Source of the DNA: Chloroflexota bacterium
GTDB taxonomy: Bacteria > Chloroflexota > Chloroflexia > Thermomicrobiales > UBA6265
Direction: 5' to 3'
Assembly (NCBI GenBank): GCA_023389575.1
Contig: JAEWEG010000045.1
Coordinates: 1-64,000 of the forward strand
Length of the DNA: 64,000 nt
Each line of letters begins with the position of its first letter. The first letter of the stretch is position 1. This document shows positions 52,237-60,668 of this stretch, one piece after another. A program made the position numbers and the translations under genes. The notes beneath the pieces are model-generated. The model was not told where the DNA came from. It was given only the letters and a program-made list of their open reading frames with translations, and did not search any database.

Positions 52237-54456
52237 TCAGCCGCTGGCTGATCGCTCGATCTCGCGGATCGCCGCGAGCACTCGCTCCGGCGTGAACGGC
52301 AGGTCGCTCAGCCACACCCCGGTCGCGTCGTGGATGGCGGCCGCCACCGCCGGGGCAAATGGCACGAGGGGCATTTCCGCCATGCCCCGTGCTCCGAACG
52401 GCCCGTTCGGATCGGCCAGCTCCAGGATCACCGGCACGATCTCGACGGGCATGTCCATCGTCGTCGGCAGCAGGTACGTGCTGAAATGGGGCGTCATCAA
52501 CCGCCCATCCCGCACGATCAGGTTTTCCAGCAGTGTGTACCCTACCGCCTGGGCCAGGCACCCCTCGATCTGGCCTTCCACCTGCTGCCGGTTGATCGCC
52601 GTACCGACGTCGTGCGCGCTGACAATCGACCGCACGCTGACGCCGCCCGTCCGGGTGTCCACGTCCACCGCCACCGCCTGGCTCACGTAGCCGTAGCAGA
52701 AGTTCGGCGTGCCGGCACCGGTAACCGGGTCGAGCGGCGTGGTGGCGGGTGGCCGAAAGTTCGCGGTCGCCACCACATGCCGGTCCTCGCTGTTGCGGTA
52801 GGCCTCCAACGCGTCCCTCGCCGCCGCGTGAACCGCCCCGCCCGCCAGCAGCGTCAACCGCGAAGCCGAGGCCGATCCCGCGTTCGGGGCCAGCGCGCTG
52901 TCGTCCGTCACCATCTCGATCAGGCTGGTGTCCACGCCCAGCACCCCGGCCGCGATCTGCCGCATCGCAAGATGAGTGCCCTGCCCCACCTCCGCCGCGC
53001 CGACCCGCACGATCGCCCGCTCGATTTCGCCTCGCCCGAACACCTCAACCGTTGCGGTCGCGTTGTCCGGATACCCGAACGAGTAGCCAACGTTCTTGAT
53101 GCCCGAGGCGATGCCAAAGCCACGCCGGATGTGTGGCGGCAGCGGCTCGTCCCGCAGCGCCGCGAACCGCGACTCCCCCTCGGCCATCGCCGCCTCGAAC
53201 ACCGGCAACGCCGAAACACTCTCGGGAAGTCGGTACTGGGTCGGCTCCAGGCTGCCTTCGCGGTACAGGTTGATCCGGCGAATCTCCGCCGGGTCCATGC
53301 CCAGTGCCTCCGCCAACCGGTTCACCATCGACTCGGCGGCGAAATGCGCCTGCGGTGCACCGAATCCGCGGAAGGCGCCGCTCGGCACATGGTTCGTGTA
53401 GGCCACGTATCCATCGGTCGCGATGTGCTCGATCTCATACGGTCCAGTGGCGAACACCGCCGCGCACTTCATGACCTCGGCCGAGGTCGAGGCGTACGCC
53501 CCGCCATCCGCCACCACCCTCGACCGCGCCCCGACGATCCTGCCGTCCCGGTTCGCCGCCCAAGTGCACTGGATCCGCATCGGATGCCGCTTGTGGTGCC
53601 CCAGCATCGATTCCTCACGGGTCCATTGCAGGGCCACCTTCCGGTCCGGGTGGCTCTCCCGCAGCGACCACGCCGCCAGCGCCAGCACATGCTGCATCGA
53701 GAGGTCTTCTCGACCCCCGAACGCCCCGCCAATGGCGTTGTAACGGACTGTGACCCGCTCCTCGGGCAGCTTCAGCATGGCCGCGATCTGTCGCCGGTCC
53801 TCATGGAGCCATTGGCCCGCCGTCTCGACCACCAACTGGCCGTCGTCCTCGATCCAGGCGGTTCCCGCCTCCGGCTGGAGGAAGGCATGTTCCTGCCAGG
53901 TCGTCGAGAACTCCCCCTCCAGCACAATGTCCGCCGCCGCGATCGCCGCGTCCGCGTCGCCCTTGCGAATCGGCACATGAATCAGCACGTTGGAGCCATG
54001 CGAGGCGTTCACCAGCGGGGCGTCCTCCCGCATCGCCTCCTCCGGGTCGAGCACCGGCGGCAGGTCCTCGAACCGGACATCGACCGCCTCCACGCCCGCC
54101 CGGGCCGCGTCGACCGAATCGGCCACGACAAGCGCGACCTTGTCGCCGCTGAACCGGACTTCGTCGCCAACCGCCACCAGCACTGGCTGGTCGTTCTCGA
54201 TCAGGCCGAAGGCGTTGAACGGAATGTCGTTCGCCGTCAGCACCCGCACGACTCCGGGAACGGCCAGTGCCCTCTCGATGTCGATACGAAGAACCCGCGC
54301 CCGGGGTCGGTGCGCGAACACCACCGCCGCGTGCAGCATCCCGGCCCTGATCCTGTCCGCTGGATACGTCGTGGCGCCGTTCACCTTGCCGGGCGCGTCC
54401 GGCCGGCGATGCGATTCCCCAATGACGGCGGGCGGCCGAGTGATCTTTAGGCTCAT
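52237..54456 (-). CDS. Xanthine dehydrogenase-family molybdopterin-binding subunit
   Basis: A 739-residue large subunit of a molybdenum hydroxylase (xanthine dehydrogenase/CO dehydrogenase/nicotinate family). Mo-domain features are GAIGGAFGGREDLSMQHVL, PSGAFRGFGAPQAHFAAESM, GAAEVGQGTHLAMRQIA (MCD cofactor contact) and GARGMAEMPLVPFAPAVAAA with the catalytic Glu. The N-terminal a/b-hammerhead domain (AGMLHAAVVFAHRPRARV) is present. The exact substrate cannot be read. Next to an allantoinase-like gene, xanthine or a related purine is plausible, but aldehydes or other heterocycles are possible. It starts inside the FAD/FeS gene stop (ATGA overlap). Confidence 0.88.
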   Translation of the reverse strand: MSLKITRPPAVIGESHRRPDAPGKVNGATTYPADRIRAGMLHAAVVFAHRPRARVLRIDIERALAVPGVVRVLTANDIPFNAFGLIENDQPVLVAVGDEVRFSGDKVALVVADSVDAARAGVEAVDVRFEDLPPVLDPEEAMREDAPLVNASHGSNVLIHVPIRKGDADAAIAAADIVLEGEFSTTWQEHAFLQPEAGTAWIEDDGQLVVETAGQWLHEDRRQIAAMLKLPEERVTVRYNAIGGAFGGREDLSMQHVLALAAWSLRESHPDRKVALQWTREESMLGHHKRHPMRIQCTWAANRDGRIVGARSRVVADGGAYASTSAEVMKCAAVFATGPYEIEHIATDGYVAYTNHVPSGAFRGFGAPQAHFAAESMVNRLAEALGMDPAEIRRINLYREGSLEPTQYRLPESVSALPVFEAAMAEGESRFAALRDEPLPPHIRRGFGIASGIKNVGYSFGYPDNATATVEVFGRGEIERAIVRVGAAEVGQGTHLAMRQIAAGVLGVDTSLIEMVTDDSALAPNAGSASASRLTLLAGGAVHAAARDALEAYRNSEDRHVVATANFRPPATTPLDPVTGAGTPNFCYGYVSQAVAVDVDTRTGGVSVRSIVSAHDVGTAINRQQVEGQIEGCLAQAVGYTLLENLIVRDGRLMTPHFSTYLLPTTMDMPVEIVPVILELADPNGPFGARGMAEMPLVPFAPAVAAAIHDATGVWLSDLPFTPERVLAAIREIERSASG

Positions 54457-55880
54457 ACCACACCGCCCTTCGCGGCCTGGTCAACGGCGGCCAGGATCTT
54501 GCTGTACCCGGTACAACGGCAGATATTCCCGCTCAGGGCCACGCGCGTGTCGAGGACGTCAGGCACTGGCCGTTCGTCCAGCAACTTCGCGCCGGCCATC
54601 ACCATCCCTGGTATGCAGAACCCACATTGCACCGCCGCCTGGTCGATGAATGCCTCCTGGAGTGGATGCAACCCACCCTCGCTCCGATCGCTCGTCGCGG
54701 CCAGCCCCTCGATGGTGGTCACGGACGCTCCCTTCGCCTGACCGGCCGGAACCAGGCAGGACATCACCGCCCGGCCGTCCAGCCACACCGTGCAGGCGCC
54801 GCATTCGCCCTCGGCGCAGCCTTCCTTGGCCCCGGTCAGGCCCGCGTGGTCGCGAATCGCGTCCAGCAGCGTCAGTTGCGTCGCCGCCGCGTCCCAGGTG
54901 ACTCGGGCTCCGTTCACCTCCACCACCATGGATTCGAGCGGCCCTCCTGCGCATGGGCTTTGGGGATATGTCGTGCGAGATTCGAGCAAAATCGGCCGCT
55001 CGGGGAATCCCTCTCGCTCCCGGCCCTCTCCCAGGCGAAGCAACGCGTCCTCCACCAATCGCTGGAGCACCGAGTTCCGGTAATCCGCGCTTCCCCGGAT
55101 GTCCCCAATCGGAGAAACATCCTTCAGCGCAACGCGTCCAGCCTCCGCGCGAACCTCCGGCGTCAGTGCCTTGCCCGCCAGGAAGGCCTCGGTCGCCGAT
55201 CCGCGTACAACCGTCGGCGCGAGGCAGCCAAACGCCACTCTCGCCGACCTCACCACGTCCCCATCGAACGCCGCCACGATCGCGAAGTGAATCACCGAGA
55301 TCGCCTGCGCCCGGCGAAGCCCTACCTTCACGAACAGCCCACGCTCGCCAGAGGCGGGTTTCGGGATCAGGATCGAGGTCACAAGTTCGTCCGGCTCCAC
55401 CACCGTCTGTCGAAACCCCGGGTAGAACTCCGCGATCCGAACCTGGCGCTGGCCGCGCACGGACGCCAGCGTCACAACCGCGTCCAGCGCCATCAGCGCC
55501 GATATCGTGTCGTTCGCCGGCGAACCGGTCACGATGTTCCCTGCGACCGTGGCCCTCGACCGCAATTGCGGCGCGCCGATTTCAAGGCATGACTGGGCCA
55601 GTGGCAGGGCATCGCGCACGCATGCCTCGCTCGAGATCACGTCGTTATGCGTCGCCAGCGCGCCAAGCTCGATACCATCCGCGGTCTCGGCGATGCCTCG
55701 CAGCGCTTCGATCCGGGTGACGTCGATCAGCGTCGTGGTTGGCTTCACCCCTCGCGAGAGTTCCACCACCACGTCCGAGCCACCGGCCACGACTCGAGCC
55801 GATTCGCCGAGTCGTGCCCGTAGCGCCAGCGCCTCATCCAGCGTTGTGGGTTGGTAATACGTTTGCCAGGTGCGACGCAT
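54453..55880 (-). CDS. Fused FAD-binding and [2Fe-2S] subunit of a xanthine-dehydrogenase-type enzyme
   Basis: A 475-residue fusion. Residues 1-290 form a CoxM/XdhB-like FAD domain (VVAGGSDVVVEL, the pyrophosphate-binding region LGALATHNDVI, QLRSRATVAGNIVTGSPAND). Residues 325-475 form a CoxS/XdhC-like iron-sulfur subunit. C355, C360, C363 and C375 bind the plant-type cluster (CAEGECGACTVW), and C419, C422, C454 and C456 (QCGFCIPG; CRCTGY) bind the second. In eukaryotic XDH and bacterial XdhA the FeS part comes first, so this order is reversed. Start ATG 55880, next to the Mo subunit, forming the complete three-domain enzyme. Confidence 0.9.
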   Translation of the reverse strand: MRRTWQTYYQPTTLDEALALRARLGESARVVAGGSDVVVELSRGVKPTTTLIDVTRIEALRGIAETADGIELGALATHNDVISSEACVRDALPLAQSCLEIGAPQLRSRATVAGNIVTGSPANDTISALMALDAVVTLASVRGQRQVRIAEFYPGFRQTVVEPDELVTSILIPKPASGERGLFVKVGLRRAQAISVIHFAIVAAFDGDVVRSARVAFGCLAPTVVRGSATEAFLAGKALTPEVRAEAGRVALKDVSPIGDIRGSADYRNSVLQRLVEDALLRLGEGREREGFPERPILLESRTTYPQSPCAGGPLESMVVEVNGARVTWDAAATQLTLLDAIRDHAGLTGAKEGCAEGECGACTVWLDGRAVMSCLVPAGQAKGASVTTIEGLAATSDRSEGGLHPLQEAFIDQAAVQCGFCIPGMVMAGAKLLDERPVPDVLDTRVALSGNICRCTGYSKILAAVDQAAKGGVV

Positions 55881-55932
55881 ACACTTCTCCAGGGAATCAG
55901 GCGGTTCACGCTAAGGTGTGTTGGGTTGGCCC

Positions 55933-55938
55933 ATTGTA
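55933..55938 (-). promoter_or_regulatory. Putative -10 element (TACAAT) for the xanthine-dehydrogenase-like operon
   Basis: The minus strand reads gcgTACAATggg, 53 bp before the ATG at 55880. It lies in the 94-bp gap behind the amidohydrolase gene, so the operon may be transcribed separately from that gene. Confidence 0.4.
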
Positions 55939-55974
55939 CGCATGTCGGCCATCGCGCTGCATGGAGTGCCGGCG

Positions 55975-57324
55975 TCACCCTTCGACGCATGGACCTGGAA
56001 TGAAACGCCCATGTGGCCGCTCGTCCGCGCCCTCGCCGAACACCACCATGCCCCGCAGAACCGTCGCCACCGGTTCCGCCGCCATCGGCACCCCGTCCCA
56101 GGCCGAGGCCGGATGCCGGTACCGTACATGCTCGACGGGCGCTGGGTCCCGCCAGCGCCAGATCGCCAGGTCCGCGTCGAAGCCCGGCGCGACCTCGCCT
56201 TTCCGCGGTAACTGGAACCGATGCGCGGCGTCCCGCGCCAGCAACGAACCGAGCGCCTCGAGGCCCATCCCCCGCTCGCGACCCATGGTGAGTGATGCCG
56301 CCACCAGGTGCTGGCAGCCACTGATGCCACCCCAGTTCAGGAACGCGTTGTCCGATTGCTTCATGTCTGGTGGCGCTGGCGAATGATCGGAGGACAGCAT
56401 GTCGATATCGCCCGCCAGCAACGATTCCCACAGCGCCTCCCTCGTGTCGGCATCGCGAATCGGCGGCGCGCATTTGGCCAGGGGGCCGATCCGCACCGCG
56501 TCGTCATCGACGAACGCCAGGTAATGTGGGCATGTCTCGCACGTCACATCCACCCCGCGCACCCGCGCCTCCGCCACCAGTTCCACCCCAGCGCCGGTGC
56601 TCACATGCACCACATGGAGCGCGCAGCCGGTCGCTTCCGCCAGCGCGATGGCCCGGCCAATCGCCTCGACCTCGGCCACCACCGGACGACTGGCAAGGTA
56701 GTCCCGCATCCCGATGCGTCCCGCGGCCTGTGCCCGCCGGGCCAGGTCCTGGGTGATCGCGTCGTTCTCGGCATGGACCGCCACCGGCAGGCCAAGCGCG
56801 GCCGCGACTCGCATGCCCTGATACAGCGTGTCATCGCCGACGTGGTGGAAGTCATCCATGCCCGAGTTGGACATGAACGCCTTGAACCCCACCACACCGG
56901 CCGCCGCCAGGTCCTCCAGGTGGTCCAGGTTGTCCGGCGTCAACCCGCCCCACAGCGCGAAATCGGCGCGACTCTTCGCCGCCGCGACGGAGACCTTCGC
57001 GTCGAACGACGCCCGGTCCAGGGTCGGCGGGTGAGCGTTCAGCGGCATCTCGACGCAGGTGGTCACACCCCCAGCCACCAGCGCCGCGCTGCCGGTTTCC
57101 CAACCTTCCCAGTCGCCCCGGCCTGGCTCGTTGAAGTGCACATGTGGGTCGATCGCCCCGGCCATCACGAAACACCCGGTCGCGTCGATCACCCGGCCCG
57201 CGTCACCTCCGAGGTCCGGCCCCACCTCCACGATCTGGCCGTCACGCACCGCGACATCCGCCCGGTGCGAGCCCGCTCCGGTCCCCACTTCACCACCGCG
57301 TACAACCAGGTCGTATCGAGTCAT
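55975..57324 (-). CDS. Allantoinase-like cyclic amidohydrolase (dihydroorotase family)
   Basis: A 449-residue amidohydrolase of the DHOase/allantoinase/hydantoinase group. Metal-ligand motifs are DPHVHFNEPGR at about residue 60 (His-x-His), the carbamylated-Lys strand VVGFKAFMSNSG, HAEND, HVVHVSTGAG and the final Asp in LSSDHSPAPP. The spacing and CVEMPLNAHPPT are closest to allantoinase (AllB), which opens the allantoin ring in purine breakdown; dihydropyrimidinase-like activity is the alternative. It starts at ATG 57324 and lies on the same strand as, and upstream of, the xanthine-dehydrogenase-like genes, which fits purine catabolism. Confidence 0.82.
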   Translation of the reverse strand: MTRYDLVVRGGEVGTGAGSHRADVAVRDGQIVEVGPDLGGDAGRVIDATGCFVMAGAIDPHVHFNEPGRGDWEGWETGSAALVAGGVTTCVEMPLNAHPPTLDRASFDAKVSVAAAKSRADFALWGGLTPDNLDHLEDLAAAGVVGFKAFMSNSGMDDFHHVGDDTLYQGMRVAAALGLPVAVHAENDAITQDLARRAQAAGRIGMRDYLASRPVVAEVEAIGRAIALAEATGCALHVVHVSTGAGVELVAEARVRGVDVTCETCPHYLAFVDDDAVRIGPLAKCAPPIRDADTREALWESLLAGDIDMLSSDHSPAPPDMKQSDNAFLNWGGISGCQHLVAASLTMGRERGMGLEALGSLLARDAAHRFQLPRKGEVAPGFDADLAIWRWRDPAPVEHVRYRHPASAWDGVPMAAEPVATVLRGMVVFGEGADERPHGRFIPGPCVEG

Positions 57325-57478
57325 GCGCGGGATATCCTCGCTCGTGTCCGGAAATGCCTATCACCACATGGTACGACACCGAAGCCCCGCACCTGACCGC
57401 GAAACGCCTTCCCCAAATGAAAGGCTGGTGTCACTATTGCGCGAGCGACCAGCGACCTTTCACCCAGGAGCGACTTCG

Positions 57479-58384
57479 TTGACCACCTCCACCGGCCAGG
57501 CCCAGTTCGAACAGGCGATGGGCGAACTCTTCAATCCGTTGTCCGGTCCCGTAGGCATGATGGTGAAGGATCTCGATTCCGAGCTTGAACTGACCTGGAA
57601 CCCGCACCAGATGTTTCCCACGGCCTCCACGCTCAAGGTGCCCCTGCTGTACGAGTTGTACCGCCAGGCCGACGCCGGTGAGGTCGACCTCACCGAGCGC
57701 GTCACGCTGATGCACAAGGATCGCGTTCCCGGGTCCGGCGTCTACCAAACCCTTGACGAAGGGCTGCAACCGACATTCCGTGACCTCGCCGAACTCATGA
57801 TCACGGTGTCGGACAACTGGGCCACCGACATCATCTTCACCCGCCTCGGTAAGGATCGCGTCGCCGCGATGCTGGAAGAGCGCGGCATGGAGAACACGTC
57901 ACTCCCCATGACCATCTGGGAACTGTTCTGCGCCACCTGTGAGCTGGACCCCACCGATCCGTCAGTCACCTACGACTCCCTGAAGCAGGCGCTCAAGGAC
58001 ATGGTTGCGCCAATCACCAACCGCGCCCGGCTGGCGGACCGCACGAACGATGTCAGTTCCGCCGCCGACATGATCTCGCTGCTGGTGGCGATCCACGAAG
58101 GCGTCGGCCTGACCGAAACCAGTCGCGAAGCCATCCTGGAGATCATGAAGCACCAGAACTTCACCAGCATCATCCCGTTCCGCCTCCCACCCGACGAGGG
58201 TATCGAGACCGCGCACAAGACGGGCAGTCTCAAGGGCGTCAAGAACGATGTCGGCCTCGTGTACTCCCCGAAGGCAAACTACGCCATCGCCTTTTACAGC
58301 ATGTACCAGGAGGATGTCCCCGCCGTCGTCGACGCCATGTCCCACGCGTCCCGCTGGGTGTGGGAGCATCTCACCTCTTCCTGA
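57479..58384 (+). CDS. Serine hydrolase related to class A beta-lactamases
   Basis: A 301-residue protein with all three penicillin-recognising motifs: S50-x-x-K53 (TASTLKVP), S111-D112-N113 (TVSDNWAT) and K247-T248-G249 (AHKTGSLKG). I cannot find the E166-x-x-L-N omega-loop motif of true class A beta-lactamases; the region reads WELFCATCELDPTDPS. It is therefore better called a beta-lactamase-like serine hydrolase. No signal peptide is seen. A TTG at 57479 is chosen with CAGGAG 8 nt upstream; the longer frame is antisense to the amidohydrolase gene. It is divergent from that gene and followed by a lactonase gene. Confidence 0.78.
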   Translation: MTTSTGQAQFEQAMGELFNPLSGPVGMMVKDLDSELELTWNPHQMFPTASTLKVPLLYELYRQADAGEVDLTERVTLMHKDRVPGSGVYQTLDEGLQPTFRDLAELMITVSDNWATDIIFTRLGKDRVAAMLEERGMENTSLPMTIWELFCATCELDPTDPSVTYDSLKQALKDMVAPITNRARLADRTNDVSSAADMISLLVAIHEGVGLTETSREAILEIMKHQNFTSIIPFRLPPDEGIETAHKTGSLKGVKNDVGLVYSPKANYAIAFYSMYQEDVPAVVDAMSHASRWVWEHLTSS

Positions 58385-58499
58385 ACCATCGAGCGCCATG
58401 TCGCGACCGGGCGACGGTTGACGCCGCATCCGTTCTGCGGCTGAATGGATGCCGTACGGGCTCCCCGCCGGTATCGCTCACCGGCCAGCCCCAGGCGCG

Positions 58500-58505
58500 T
58501 ACACT
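58500..58505 (+). promoter_or_regulatory. Putative -10 element (TACACT) for the SMP-30 gene
   Basis: gcgTACACTcac lies 24 bp before the GTG at 58529, which would give a very short leader containing the SD TGGAGG (58517-58522). Confidence 0.35.
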
Positions 58506-58528
58506 CACGCAACCACTGGAGGTCACAC

Positions 58529-59431
58529 GTGGCAAGCAGCGATTTCGTATTCCTCGACGATCGATTCAAACCCTGCGTCAAGGCTTCGGCCAGCGTGGAG
58601 AAGCTCTACGAAGGGTGCCGCTGGGCCGAGGGCCCGGCCTGGTTCCCCATGATGCGCTCCCTCATCTGGAGCGACATCCCCAACGACCGCATGATGCGCT
58701 GGGATGAAACCACCGGCGTCACCGGCGTCTTCCGCCAGCCCGCCGGCAACAGCAACGGCAACACGGTCGACCGCCAGGGCCGCCTCGTCTCCTGCGAACA
58801 CGGCAATCGACGCGTCACCCGCACCGAGCACGACGGCTCGATCACCGTCCTCGCCGACAGCTACAACGGCAAGCCGCTCAACAGCCCCAACGATGTCGTC
58901 GTCAAGTCCGATGGTTCGATCTGGTTCACCGATCCCCCCTATGGCATCGAGTCGGTCTACGAAGGAAACCTCGGCGACCAGGAGATCGGCGGAAATTACG
59001 TCTACCGCATCGATCCCGATTCCGGCGATGTCGAGGTCGTGGCCGACGATTTCGACCGGCCGAACGGGCTCGCCTTTTCCCCCGACGAATCGCGCCTGGT
59101 GATTTCCGATACGGGCAGCGCCGAGACCCGTCACTTCCGGAGCTTCACGGTCAACGACAACGGCACCCTCACTGGCGGCGAGGTGCTCGCCAAATGCACC
59201 GTGGGCGGCTTCGACGGCTTCCGGTTCGATACCGAAGGCCGCATCTGGACCAGCGCCGGCGATGGCGTCCACTGCATCCACCCGGACGGCACGCTGCTTG
59301 GCAAGGTGCTCGTGCCGGAAGGCGTCGCCAACGTGGAGTTCGGCGGGGCCAAGCGCAACCGCCTGTTCATCTGCGGCACGTCGTCGCTCTATTCGATCAT
59401 GCTGCCGGTGCAGGGTGACAAGCGCTTCTAG
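58529..59431 (+). CDS. SMP-30/gluconolactonase family lactonase (second copy)
   Basis: A 300-residue beta-propeller lactonase. Metal ligands are seen as Glu in CRWAEGPAWF, Asn in FDRPNGLAFS and Asp in GGFDGFRFD. GNSNGNTVDRQGRLVSCEHG and LNSPNDVVVKSDGSIWFTDP with YGIESVYEG match the gluconolactonase subgroup more closely than the 31-kb paralogue does. The start is GTG 58529 with TGGAGG 6 nt upstream. The gene is followed by a cysteine hydrolase on the same strand. It would hydrolyse an aldonolactone made by a sugar dehydrogenase. Confidence 0.9.
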   Translation: MASSDFVFLDDRFKPCVKASASVEKLYEGCRWAEGPAWFPMMRSLIWSDIPNDRMMRWDETTGVTGVFRQPAGNSNGNTVDRQGRLVSCEHGNRRVTRTEHDGSITVLADSYNGKPLNSPNDVVVKSDGSIWFTDPPYGIESVYEGNLGDQEIGGNYVYRIDPDSGDVEVVADDFDRPNGLAFSPDESRLVISDTGSAETRHFRSFTVNDNGTLTGGEVLAKCTVGGFDGFRFDTEGRIWTSAGDGVHCIHPDGTLLGKVLVPEGVANVEFGGAKRNRLFICGTSSLYSIMLPVQGDKRF

Positions 59432-59480
59432 CGCCTCGCCATATCTGACACAACACTAGAAACATTCACGGGAGAACGCG

Positions 59481-60017
59481 ATGCCTGGTCCACTGCTGGT
59501 GGTCGATGTCCAACTGGGTTTCATCAACGAGTTCACCGAACACCTGCCGGCCCGCATCGCGACCCTGATCGATCGGCGGGATCACGATCCCGTCTACTTC
59601 ACCCGCTTCGTTAACGTCGAGGGCAGCCCATTCCGCCGCATCCTCGAATGGGACGAGTGCGCCGAACCTCCCGACACCGAACTCGCGCCGGAAATTCGCG
59701 ACCACGCGCCGGAAGAGCGAATCTATTCCAAGCCGGGCTACGCGGGGCTACCCCCCAAGCTGGCCCAGCACCTCCGGGACAACCAGATCGACGAGATCGC
59801 GGTGGTCGGTATTGACACGGACATGTGCGTCCTCAAGGTCGCCATGGACCTGTTCGACATGAACATCCGCCCCGTCATTTACACCGACTGCTGCGCGAGC
59901 ACGGCCGGTCTCCAGTCACACCTGGCCGGACTCGCCGTGCTCGCCCGCAACGTCGGCGCCCAGCACCTGCGGGACGCCGGCCTGGGCGGCGGTCATCTCG
60001 CCGCCCCATCGACGTAG
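59481..60017 (+). CDS. Isochorismatase-family cysteine hydrolase
   Basis: A 178-residue cysteine hydrolase. The catalytic triad is visible: Asp in LLVVDVQLGF, Lys in RIYSKPGYAGL and Cys in GIDTDMCVLKVAMD, which also shows the cis-peptide position typical of the family. Related enzymes include nicotinamidase, ureidoacrylate amidohydrolase and N-carbamoyl hydrolases; the substrate is open. It follows the lactonase gene by 49 bp, with ggagaacgcg before the ATG. The end is convergent with the small acidic protein gene. Confidence 0.88.
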   Translation: MPGPLLVVDVQLGFINEFTEHLPARIATLIDRRDHDPVYFTRFVNVEGSPFRRILEWDECAEPPDTELAPEIRDHAPEERIYSKPGYAGLPPKLAQHLRDNQIDEIAVVGIDTDMCVLKVAMDLFDMNIRPVIYTDCCASTAGLQSHLAGLAVLARNVGAQHLRDAGLGGGHLAAPST

Positions 60018-60047
60018 CGGGAACGCCCTTATCGCCGTGCGCGCTGC

Positions 60048-60425
60048 TTACTCGTCGCCGCGCTCCTCGTCGCCCTGGTCGCCTCGGCGCACCAACCGGT
60101 CGCTCTCGTCGTCTGGATCCTTGTCGCCCAGTCCCCACTCATGGTCAGCCCGTGGCGTGTAGGCGCCAAGTTCCATCAGGGCCGCCTCGCGTTCGGCCAT
60201 CGGCTTGTCGCCCAGGATGACCTCGGCCAAATGCTGCGCCTCGCGCGAGTCCACGATCCCATCGGGTCCCTTGCCGAACTCGCCTTCCAGCGCGGCGTGC
60301 ACGCGCGACACATCCACGCCGAACCCGGCCGCAACCTGATCGGCCGAGAACGTCCCGCCCTGGTCCTCGCCCGCTGGCCGGTATTCGCCGTGCTCGCTGC
60401 CGGTGGAAGCTCCACTATCGCTCAT
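60048..60425 (-). CDS. Hypothetical small acidic protein
   Basis: A 125-residue protein I do not recognise. It is strongly acidic and polar, rich in Asp, Glu and Gly, and has no signal peptide or helix long enough for a membrane. The middle (FSADQVAAGFGVDVSRVHAA and DGIVDSREAQHLAEVILGD) looks like paired helices, while the C-terminus is repetitive (DKDPDDESDRLVRRGDQGDE). The ATG at 60425 is chosen with AAGGGA 9 nt upstream. The gene is convergent with the cysteine hydrolase. A stress or nucleoid function is only a guess. Confidence 0.6.
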   Translation of the reverse strand: MSDSGASTGSEHGEYRPAGEDQGGTFSADQVAAGFGVDVSRVHAALEGEFGKGPDGIVDSREAQHLAEVILGDKPMAEREAALMELGAYTPRADHEWGLGDKDPDDESDRLVRRGDQGDEERGDE

Positions 60426-60668
60426 GTACCTGTCCCTTCGTTCGGTCCCGTGTCGTATCGGTTGGAGCGCAAAGCATGACCGACGGCCAACCGCCGCGCA
60501 ACCGCTCTTCCCGACCGGGCTCGCGTCCCGCCGCGCCAGTACGTCCCGACGATGCGTTTCTCCAGCGGCGGATCGGCACGCGAAAGCGGCGGGAAGGTCG
60601 CGCCTCCCCGCCGCTTTCACCCTTGCCAGTATGGCCTTCAGCCCAGGGGCGGACGGAAAGCCGGAGAC

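Noticed and set aside
52330..54450. 706-codon plus-strand frame over the Mo-subunit gene
   Set aside because: Antisense shadow rich in Arg, His and Pro; the minus-strand product has clear molybdenum-hydroxylase motifs.
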